From positions 26,425 to 90,424 of the forward strand of contig CAZHZT010000003.1 of NCBI GenBank assembly GCA_964537285.1: a DNA stretch of 64,000 nt. Reading direction: 5' to 3'. The translations under genes and the position numbers were made by a program. How positions within the stretch are numbered: the stretch's first letter is position 1; every line of letters begins with the position of its first letter. This DNA is from CAZHZT01 sp964537285. GTDB lineage: Bacteria > Bacteroidota > Bacteroidia > Chitinophagales > Saprospiraceae. The notes beneath the pieces are model-generated. The model was not told the DNA's origin. It ran no database searches and worked only from the letters and a program-made list of their open reading frames with translations. Positions 1-12,000 of this stretch are shown here, piece by piece.

Positions 1-3000
1 GTCAGGGGGGAAGAAGGTTGCCAGTAGCTCGATTTCACTATTTCCATCTACACAACCCACGCCAGTATTTCCGATGGCTGTAATTTGGGGCGCAGGGGTA
101 ACCTCCACCTCAACTGTCGCACTATCGGCACATCCTGCACCAGAAGTAATGGTAACCGAGTATTCTCCTGCTACAGAAGGGGTAATTGGGTTTTGAAGCA
201 AAGATTCAAACCCATCCGGTCCTTCCCAATCATATTCCGCGCCCAAATATGAATTTGCCTGGAGCTGGAAATCAGCCCCCTCACAAGCAGGGAAATCAAA
301 ATTGGCTTCTGCATCAGGTGTTGCTCGTACCTGAACATTGAAGAAGTTGGACAACGCTGACTGACATCCATCAAGCGTCGCATAAACGGACCAGGAACCA
401 CTGTGAGAACTATCTACTGAAGAGATAATAATCTCAGGATCTTCTGTAATAAATGTTGTTAATAAAGGACTGAACCATGTATATGCATCTGCCAGAGAAT
501 CATTTAAAACCAACTTCAAATCTTCTCCTTCACACAGCTCCTCCGGTCCGAAAATGACCGGAACTTCAGGCAATGGATTCACCAAAACAACTGTCTCATC
601 CGGGATAGAAGCACATCCATCATCAAATATCGTCAAGAAATAAACGCCTGAATCTATCGTATCTACATCTTCTAAAGCAGGCGGGCTCTGAAGCGTTGAG
701 AAATACCCGTTTGGACCTGTCCATTCGTAAGTAATATTGGGTCCTGTAATATCTGTACCTAACTGAATATTAGCTCCCTCGCATTCTTGAATTACAGGCG
801 CATTAGACATTTCAGCAACCGGAATATCGGTAACCTGAACATCTACTTCCAAAGAAGGCATAGACATGCAACCATCTATTTTTACTTCAACATAGTAAGT
901 AAAACTTCCTCCTGACAGAAATGGAGGCAAATCGATTTGGGCCGAGAACGTTGAATCTACCAGCATCCCATTAGGCAATTCCCCTTCATACCAATAATAT
1001 ATTGTTTCTACACCATTGTAAGCTTGTGTAGTTAGTGTAACTACATCTCCAACACATGCTTTTTCTACTACAGACAATTCAGGCACAGGCGGCATTCCTC
1101 CAACTTCTATTTCTAAAGGAGCTACCGAAGAACAGCCGGTCACACCCGTCACGGTTACATTGTATATTCCAGAATTCGTATCATCTACACCTGATAAAAC
1201 AGGGTTTTCTTCATCCGAAACAAGGGCATTGTTCGGAGGTCCGGTCCATTCATACGCATAAAAATTATTATTTGGCGCACTGGTCGCAGGAGGGTTCGCG
1301 AACAAGAAAAGGCTGTCATTTTCACATAATCCACCTGCAAACGAAGGCTCAGGAGGTAAAGTTTTTATATTAACGGTGGTTTCACAACTCGCCTGATTGC
1401 CAGATGCATCCTCGACGGACAAGGTCACATTTATAAAAGAACCAGCCTGATTACAAGTAATCGTATCTTCTGAAATACTCATGCTTGTAATTTCACAATT
1501 ATCATAACTTCCTGCATCCACTTCCTGTGGCATCAAAACATAGGGATCAAGCCCCGAAGGATTAACCTCCACTGTAATCGGCTGGCACAAAGCAACCGGT
1601 GACAAAGTATCGAACACAGTAACCGAGAATGAACATGTATCTGTATTCCCAAAAGGATCGGAGATATTAAAGAACACCTCGCTTGTCCCTGGATTGAAAA
1701 CATGTACAGGTGCTTGTCCGCTTATCGGGAATGTAGAAGGAGGTATCGTCGTTGCTCCGGTAGCATAATAACTCGTATTAATCTGTTCAAATGAAATAGA
1801 CATTTCAGCTGTACTCAAGCCATCTGAAATACCACTTGTCGTATCCGGAGGGAAGAAGGTACAGAAAGGACTTATTCCGTCTCCAAAAATACCCGGAGGA
1901 GGCGTACCAAAATCCTGATTGGACTCCAGCGTAATTTCTAGATTGCCATCAGCAGCCCAGCTATTGAATAAGCTGGTTGGAATCAAGTAAGTTGCCACAG
2001 CAGATGAAGGAATAGCCACTGTATCACAGCTTCCTACGATTACCTCAACATTTGGCTGCCCAACTTCCGTAGTACCAATCAAATAATTATCTTCACCAAC
2101 TACATTGAAATATTCCGTTGGATTTTCAACATCTCCTTGCAAATTGATCGTCAATTGAACACCAGCTCCGGCAGCACTCTCGGGTACATTTGTAAAAGTA
2201 AAGTTCTTATCTTCCGCAATAAAATCCAGATAATTTGGATCATAGGCAAAAGAAAGAAACGCATCCTGAAGATTGACCGGCTGGCTCTGAGTGAATGTTA
2301 CCCCCAGAGAACAATTATCCGTAATGGATTCAGGGTAAGGAATCGCAACAGAAACGCCTTCATCACAATCCTGATCATTACTTATGGCTACGGAAAGATC
2401 AGGAAAACAAGCAATAACAGGCGCCTGATCATCAACAACTTCTATAGAAAAGCTACAGTCGTTGGAATTTCCGGCACAGTCATAAATAGTGTAATCTATA
2501 TCATGGCTTCCTACCTGGAAGAGAATCTCTGCTCCGGTATTAATATCAAAACTTTGAGGAGCTTCTCCATTTACAGAATAATCAATCCGGAAATTGATCG
2601 GCTCATTGGCAGTGTAAGCCAAACTTCCTGTCGCCTGACCGCCACCTCCTGTAGGAGGTCCTGCCGGGCAAAGATCGTTTATAGAGAAACTTCCTGGCTG
2701 GGCAGTTGGAATATTTGGTTCCAGGACGATTGTAATCATTCCGTCCTGACTCCAGCTGTTGATTTGATCAGGGAAGATTTGAATCGTCGTCGTAGAATTA
2801 CCACATTGACCTGAGCTCGGGTTTGTAATTCCAAGTACACTTCCGTCCTCTCCTATTATTTCAAAATACTCCGTCGGTCCTTCCGCATCTACTTGTTCCA
2901 AAAAGATGGTCAAAGTAGCTGTATCTACCGCAATTACCGGAGGAGCTGGCACCGGACCAAAGTTAAACACAACAGGATCAACCGGTGTCTGGAAATCTCC

Positions 3001-6000
3001 TGGCACTGCTGATGAAATCGGAAGCGTTAATTCCAAACCACTCATTGAAGGCCCTACATTGATTAATTCAGCAGAGCAATTGTCCATAATCAACGGAACA
3101 GGCAAGGAAAGCAAAGTGTCACAACTGTTCAAAGCGGTGCTAATCGTCACATCCACAGGGCATTGTTCAATCTCTGGGAGTGTATTATCCAGAACCGTGA
3201 ATTGAGCAGAGGTCATCACTGCATTAAAACATTCATCGTAAGCTACAAAATCTACATTTTCCTGGCGGTAAATACCTTGCACGGGGCTTTGGCAATCCGC
3301 TGCATCCAATCCTCCTGCAGGTATTCCCGGGAAGGTGTTCGGGTCATTTATATCATAAGAGCCAGGTACTGCAGCAAACCATGTAAGTACTCCACAATTA
3401 TCTACTACTTCTGCTCCCCCATGATCATCAATCCAGGTTTGGAAAGCATTCTCAAGTTCTGTATCAGAAGTACAACTTAAGGTTTGATCGCTAGCTCCTT
3501 CAACCAGAATAGGGGTAATCAAATCATTTACATTAATCACCTGGACGCCAGTAGAGGCATTACCACATGCATCCGAAACCACCCAGGTACGGGTAACTTG
3601 ATAGTTTTGACTACAGGCACCTGCCAGAATATCATCATTAAACGTACTTGTTGGTGCACTATCGCAATCATCTGCAATATTAAAAGGCGTACCCAATGAA
3701 TCCAGATTATCTGCTAATTCACAAGAAACCGTAATATCAGCCGGGGTAGTAAATGTAGGAGCAACGGTATCAATAACCGTAATATTCTGTGTCAAAGCGG
3801 TGGTATTATCACAATCATCGGCCGCAGTCCACGTACGCTGAATAGTGTAGGAGTAATGCCCGCATTGAGTAGGATCGGGATCTTGATCACTGGTTTCTTC
3901 AAATGTAATGAGGATACTCGTATCGCAGATATCGAAGGCCGTAATGTCTACTCCAATTTGAGGAAGAGCAGGGAGGTTATCACAAGTAGTGACCGTATCA
4001 CCTGGCACACCAAAAAGGTCCGGGGAGGTATCATCTTTAGCAGATACCCATTGCTGTACGGTAGTTGATTCGCCGCAAGCATCGGTTGCTGTCCAAATTC
4101 TCAGGAGGCTAAACCCAGTTTGGCAATCTCCCGGGAATGAAATTTCCTCAAAGGTTACTTCAGGATCAGGGTCGCAGTTATCCGTGACCATTGGCTGAAC
4201 GGCCACCGGAATTGTACTACAGGTAGAAAACAAGGTATCCGGAATGTCTTCAAAAACAGGGGCAATAGTATCTCTTATATTAAAAATAGCCTGATCAGAG
4301 CTTGTATTTCCACAATCATCAGCTACATAGAATGTTACATTTGTTCCCCAAATACAAGCTAGAGTTGGAATTGGTGGATAATTCGCATAATCACCAAAGG
4401 CTATGCTGTCTCCACTTTGTCCATTGGAAGTAAAGTAAGAGAAGAAAACCCATTTTGCAGTATCACATACATCATTGGCAATAGCACCCGCCTGGGAGTC
4501 GATCCATTCCTGAAGAGCTTGCTCGCTTGAAATCCCACAATCAATTAAGGTATCATTGGCAGCCTGAACAATAAAAGGAGCAACTTCATCAACGATCTCT
4601 ACCAAAGCTGTTTCTACCGTTTCATTGCCGCATTCATCCACCGCCGTGAAATAAGCGGTAGCACTTTCAGTGCCGCCACATACAACTGTAAATTCACCCA
4701 AAGAATCTAAATAAACTACATTTCCACAATTATCAAAGGCAGAACCACCTCCCACTTGCGCCAGCCAATCGTTGATCATGCTATCCGCTTGCATTTCCTG
4801 CGCACATGGAATGACTAAATTCTGTGGCAAATCAGACCATGTAGGTGGTTGACTATCGGAAAGATTGAAATCAGCAAACGTACTTACTGCATTACCGCAC
4901 AAATCGGCGAAATTAAACTCTACCGAAATAGAAGGCCCGCAGCCTTGCCCAATCAGATTCAATAGTGAATCCGTAATAAAGGCAGCATTTACAGAAAAGC
5001 CATTCAATCGAACTTTAAGCTTTATATCTTCCGGATTCGTACAATTATCGGTCATTACTGCCCCTCCCAAGTTGTCAATCCACTGAGATACTGCAGCTTC
5101 AATCATCATGGAATCACATTCTGCAATCGTATCTTTGGGCGATTCAATAAATGTTGGGGGCGAAGTATCTACTACCTGAAAGTTGATGTATACACTATCC
5201 GTATTGTCACAATCATCAGCAGCTACAAATAAAACCCTGGCATTTCCTGTGGCTGGACTACAACTTTGATTAAGACCCGTAAAATCATTCGACCATGTTA
5301 CATTTCCGCAGTTATCGGTCACCATTACCTCTGCTTCCGCCCAATTATTGATTGCAGAATCGAGACTTATCGAGTCAATCGGACAAAAGAAAGTAATGGA
5401 AGTATCGGTATCCGGGCTGATCTGAGGAGGCTCTTTATCTCCAACCGAGAAAATAGCTTCTTCAAATGCGGTGTTCCCACAATCGTCCGTAAAGACAAAC
5501 TGCGCGGTAAGCGTCCAATTACAGGCTTCAAAAGGTACAACAGGGAAGCCAGATAAATCTGAAAATAAGACGCTATCTCCACTTGTGCCATCCGAGGCGG
5601 AATAATTAAAAAACAGCCATTGGGCAGTATCGCATGCATCGCTTATAGCCGCTCCTGCCTGTCCAATTAGCCAATTCTCCAGGTTAATCTGATTGTCTGT
5701 TCCGCAATCAATTATCGTATCCGCAGCAGGTACCACCACAAAAGGAGGTGTTTCATCAACAATTCTAACCACTGCTGTTTGAACAGCTTCATTTCCACAA
5801 TCATCGGTAGCGGCAAATTGCACTGCAGCCATTGCCGTATTTCCACAAGCAGGTGTCAATCCACTATAATTATCCGAAAAACTTATGTTACTGCAATTGT
5901 CTTCGGCAATACCATTGCCATGATCGTTGAGCCAGACATTTATAATACTATCTGCTTCGGAAGCCAATTCACAAGGAATATCTAAATCCTGGGGTTCTGC

Positions 6001-9000
6001 TACCCACGAAGGAGGTTCATTATCTATTAAACTAAAGCTTGCCAAAGTAGAAGCGTTATTTCCACACAGATCTTCAAAATAAAACTCTACGTCAATGGTA
6101 GCCGCACAACCTGTTCCCACTAAACTCAGAATGGAGTCGGCTATTTCAGTGGCACTTACAGATATCCCATTTAAGCGCAATTCATATAAAATATCCGGTG
6201 AATCGGTACAATTATCTTCTACTACGATCACCTGTTGATCAATCCATTGACTTACAGCCGCTTCCAAAATTAGTGTATCGCAATTTATAGCTGTGTCTTT
6301 TGGAGCTTGCAGAATTACAGGAGCTTCCGTATCTATAACCTCAAAGCGAATTTCTACGCTATCTACATTACCACAATCATCTGTTGCGAAATAGGTTACA
6401 TCTATTTCTCCGGTAGCAGGGCTACAAGTAGGATTCAAGCCCACATAATCATTGGTCCAGTTAAAAGCATTACAATTATCCGTTGCGGAAAGCTCATTTA
6501 CTGCCCAGTTTTGGATGATAGAATCAATAACTACCGGATCCTCAGAACAAGAAAAAATAATTAAGGTATCATTAGTAGGCGCAATTTCCGGGGATGTAAC
6601 ATCTGCAATTGAAAAAGATGCCGTAGAGGAACTTGCATTTCCACAATCATCAGAGAAAATAAATTCTACCTCCACACTCCAGTCACATGATGCTAATGGA
6701 GCCAGGGGATAGTTTCCGGTACCTCCCAGTATTACAGTATCTGCACTCTGGCCGTCATTTGCGGTATAATTAAAAGCAACAGAAAGAACTGCATCGCAAT
6801 TATCTGTAAAAACGGCAGAAGCTCTTTGATCTATCCAGTTATTTAAGGCCTGCTGATTGTTATTTCCACATTCAATTAGGGTATCCTGAGCTGAGTTAAC
6901 CAATTGTGGAGCGATTTCATCAATAATACGTACTTCGGCCGTAACAATAGCCTCATTACTACATTGATCCGTAGCTGTAAAAGCTACTTCCGCAAAAGCA
7001 GTAACCCCACACAAAGGAGTTAAGCCATTATAATTATTTGTAAAAGCGATATTTCCGCAATTATCGTCAGCCATTCCACCACCACGAAGATTAAGCCAAT
7101 CCTGAACAATACTGTCTTGAAATGCGGCTTGTTCACAAGGAATGATTAAGTCTGATGGCAACTTAGTCCAAACAGGATCTTGATCATCAACAAGGAAAAC
7201 CGTCGCGCTAGCAGAATCCACATTTCCACAAAGATCACTATATCTAAAAACTACCTCAAGAGATGGCCCACAGGTCGTATTTATAAGCTGTATGAGTGAA
7301 TCTGCTACAGCTACATCACTGGTTTGCATACCATTTAAGACTAACTCTATTGAAATTTCATCTGTAGCGGTACAATTATCATCTAATTCAATATTGGCAA
7401 AATCACTTAGCCAATCTAAAACCGCATCTTCAATTGTATTGATATCACATGCTATACTAGTATCCTGGGGTGCCTGAATTAGAACAGGCGCTACCGTATC
7501 AATAAATTCAAAAAGTATAGAAACACTATCTGTATTCCCACAATCATCCATTGCGTAATAAGTTACAAAAGCATCACCTGTTGCCGGACTGCATGTAGCG
7601 TTCAGACCTGTAAAATCATTTGTCCAATTAAATGCCCCACAATTATCAAAAGCAGTAATGTTGTCACTAGCCCACTGATCAATTAAAGAATCAACGGATG
7701 CAGGCTCTGGCAAGCAAGAAAAGGTGACCAGAGTATCCGTGGGAGGTGTAATCTGAGGAGGAATATTATCTGTAATGGAAAATGCGGCGGTTGTTGAAGC
7801 AGTATTTCCACAATCGTCTGTAAAGAAAAGCTCTACATTGATTGTCCAGTCACATGCGCCAATAGGCACGACAGGATAGTTGGCTGCATCTCCGAAGAAA
7901 ATGCTATCTCCTGATTCTCCGTAAGATGTTGTGTAACTAAACATCATCCAAAAAGCCCCATCACATTGATCTGCTATCTCAGCCATAGCATAATCATTAA
8001 GCCATGCGTCTAATTGTGACTGATTATTATTACCACAATCCACTAAAGTATCTACTGCTGCGCTTGTAACGAACGGAGGATCATTATCCACAATGCGAAT
8101 ATCTGCACTGATATCTGTCGTATTTCCGCACTCATCGGTAGCGGTAAAAACTACTGTTGCTTCGGCAGTATTTCCGCAAAGAGGTGTCAAGCCCGAATAG
8201 TCATTGGTATAAGTAACTGCGCCACAGTTATCCTGAGCAGCTCCACCGCCAAATAAATCCAGCCAATCCTGGACTATACTATCCTGATCGGCAGCTTGTA
8301 CACATGGAATAATCAACCCACTCGGAAAAACTTCCCAAACAGGCATTTCATCATCAAAAAGAAGGATGGAAGCTGCAGCCATGGTTTCATTTCCACAAGG
8401 GTCGCTCACAATAAAAGTAACTTCAATGGATGGAGCACAACTACTTCCAATAAGATTTAAAACCGAATCAATGACTTCGTTTTGATTTAAAAGCATTCCA
8501 TCGATAGAAAAAGTAATGTTAACATCCGCAACAGGCGTACAATTATCACTCCACTCCAGTCCGCCAAATCGATTGAGCCAATCCGTCACAGCCGCTGGAA
8601 TTGTATTTTCATCACAAGCAATACTGGTATCTTGTGGCAAAATATTTATTTGCGGGGCAATGGTATCTACTACTTCGAATTGAATAGAAATACTATCAGC
8701 ATTCCCACAATCATCTAGTGCAAAGTAGGTCACATTTGCTTCTCCCGTTAACGGACCACAAGTAGCATTAAGGTTTGTAAAATCATTTGACCAACTAAAC
8801 GCACCACAATTATCTGAAGCAATCAGATTATCCTCTGCCCAATTCGTGATCACCGAGTCCAAAGCACTCAAGCTGCTAGAACACGAAAGCAATACTAATG
8901 TATCTAGCGGAGGTACAATTTGAGGAGGTATATTATCCGTAATGGAAAAGTCAGCTGTTGCAGAGTCCCAATTTCCACAATCATCCGAGAAGAAAAACTG

Positions 9001-12000
9001 AGCATCCAGTGTCCAATTACATGCTCCTAAAGGAACTTCAGGGTAATTCGCAAGGTCACCAAATAAAATAGTATCTCCACTATCTCCATAAGTTGTTGTA
9101 AAATTGAAAGCTACCCAAAAAGCAGTATCACAAACATCACTGATTTGAGCAAAACCTTTGGCGTCAATCCACTCATTAAGCTGAGATTGGTTGTTCACGC
9201 CACAATCTACTACAGTATCCGTGGCTTCGACTGTCAGCTCAGGAGCATCATCATCTACTACCTGAATCATTGCAGAAGTATCTGATTCATTACCGCACTC
9301 ATCTGTGGCAGTAAAGGTCACAAGTACTTCAGCGGTGCTTCCACAAAGAGGCGTTAATGCTACAAAATTATTGGAATAGGATACACTGCCGCAGTTATCT
9401 TGTGCAACTCCACCGCCTCCAATTTGGTTTAACCAGTTAAGGATTAAGCCGCTTTGAATGATGGATTGCTCGCAAGGTATGACTAAATTACTTGGAAGGG
9501 TAGCCCATAAAGGAGGTTGATTATCAACCAGGGCAATAGTGGCATTTATTGAACTCGTATTGCCGCATAAGTCTGTAAATTCCAGGGTTACCTCCAGGGA
9601 AGGCCCACAACTTCCACCAATCAACCGGATCAAGGAATCAGCGACTTCAGCACTTCCAGCGACTTCGCCTGCTAGAAAAACATTGATTGCTACATCATCC
9701 AAAGGTGTGCAATTGTCTAACAGAACCAAGCCACCATAATTAGCAAACCAATTATCGACATCCGAAGGAATAGAGGTTGCATCGCATTGTATTTCGACTG
9801 TTGGAGGAGGCGTAACCACCAGAGGAGCTACTGTGTCAATTACTTCAAACGCTAGCGTAATGCTATCCGTATTACCACAATTATCCGACACATAATAGGT
9901 AACCTGAGTAGTTCCGGTAGCAGGGCTACAAGTAGTACTTAGTCCACTATAATTTTCTGTCCAGAAAAACTCCCCGCAATTATCAGAAGCAATAATCTCA
10001 TTATCTGCCCATTGTTTGATAATAGAATCTGTAACCATCGGATCCAGATCACAAGAAATAGTAAAGAAGGTATCTGAAGGGGGAGTAATTACAGGAGCTG
10101 TATTATCCGTAATAAAAAAAGCGGATTGTTGTGAAGAAGCATTCCCGCAATCATCAATAAATAAAAACTTCACACTTACCGTCCAAAAACAGGTGCCTAT
10201 TGGCACGGTTGGGTAATTGGCATAGTTTCCAAATGTGATGGTATCACTACTCTCTCCGGTACTCGTACTATAGGTTAATCCAAACCAAAATGCCGTATCA
10301 CAAGCATCTTGTATTTCTGTAAAAGCTCTTTGATCGATCCAATAGTTAAGCTGTGCCTGGTTATTCGCATCACATTCAACAGTAGTATCTCTGCCGGGAA
10401 CAATAATTTGTGGGGCATTGGTATCAACAATCAGTACTTTTGCATCAATATCTGTTTCATTTCCACATTCATCAACCGCTGTTATCGTTGCCGGATATTC
10501 ACCTGATGCTCCGCAAGCAGGAATAAAAGTTCCGGTACTAGCGGTGTAGGTAACATCTCCGCAATTATCAATGGCTGCTCCGCCACCACCCTGCATTGCC
10601 CAATCCTGAATCAATACATCCTGGATATTCGTAAATTCACAGAAAACCACCAAATCATTAGGAGGCGTAACCCAAGTAGGGTTTTGATTATCATCAAGAA
10701 AAATAGTTGCTTGGGTGGAACCTGAATTACCGCATAGGTCCGTAAACACCAGATCGAACTCCAGGGAAGGTTCACAGCCACTTCCAATCAAGCGGATCAA
10801 GGTATCTGCAATTTCTGCCGCCGTAACTGTTTGTCCATTCAATGCTGGTTCGATAGTAATATCCGCTGAAGGGGAACAATTATCTGTCAAAGCAATTCCT
10901 CCAAAGTTGACTAGCCAGGTAGCAATAGCAGGCTCAAAAGTGCTGGTATCACAATTAATTGTTGTATCCTGTGGTGATACGGCCACCGAAGGAGCAAGCG
11001 TATCCACTACTTCAAACTGGATAACGATGCTATCTGCATTTCCACAATTATCAATAGCATAATAAACAACATCTGCCGTCCCGGTCCCGGGGCTACAAGC
11101 AGGATCAAAGCCCGGATTATTAACCTCCCATGTATATGTCCCGCAATTATCCACTGCTGTCATTTCTGCATCTGCCCATTGCTGAATGACCGAATCTAAA
11201 AAGACCGGATCCGTAGGGCAGTAAAAAGTTACTACTGTTTGAGCGGGTGTGTTAATACTTGGAGGTGTATCATCGTATGTGCTGTAAGTTGCTGTCGTAA
11301 AGGCTATATTTCCACATCGATCAACAGCTGTAAAGGTAACGATTGTAGAATCACAGTTTGCATCAAAGCTCGGAGGCGCATCATTTGAATAAGCCAGCAC
11401 ACCACATTCATCATCTTCTGCCTGAATAATGCTCATTTGTTCGGCCACCCAGGCACTAAAATCGGCACTATCGCACACTTCTGAAGCATCCTGAGGGAAT
11501 ACGACAAAATAGGGAGAGCCTATATCCGGCTCTATAGTAATGTTTTGAGTAAAAGTAGATGCATTGCCAAAAGCATCCGTTGCTGTCCAGATTCGTTCTA
11601 CATTACCACCATTACACGAATCTGGAAGTGTAATGTTTTCATTAAAAGAAATCGTTAACGGAGAGTTCGGATCTCCAATGGCTGAGCAAAAATCATTGGC
11701 GACAACACTTCCCAAAGCAGGAGGCGCAGGCACTGCACTCGCGCAAGGCACCGATAAAGTTGGAGGAGGCAAGGTCAGGGAATCGAATACAGGAGCACCA
11801 ATGTCTCCAAAATATATATAAATAGTTGTATCGAAAAAGCCTGCCTGGTTGTTCAGAATAAAAAACCGGATGGAAACAGTTGTCCCTAAAGGCACTGTAT
11901 CTCCAATCTCATAGCCCCCACTTATTGTAAGGGTTGTATCGATGGTAACGCAAGAAGGTAAGGTACAGCCTAAAACGGGATTGTCAGGGTAGCCCCAGTC

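Noticed and set aside
2137..2814. 225-codon plus-strand open frame and several others inside 1-12159
   Set aside because: They lie antisense to the giant gene, whose frame reads as coherent HYR/Ig domains. The plus frames show no family features.
4290..11280. Regular spacing resembling a CRISPR or satellite array
   Set aside because: The period is over 1 kb, copies differ at the DNA level, and the unit is protein-coding in one frame.
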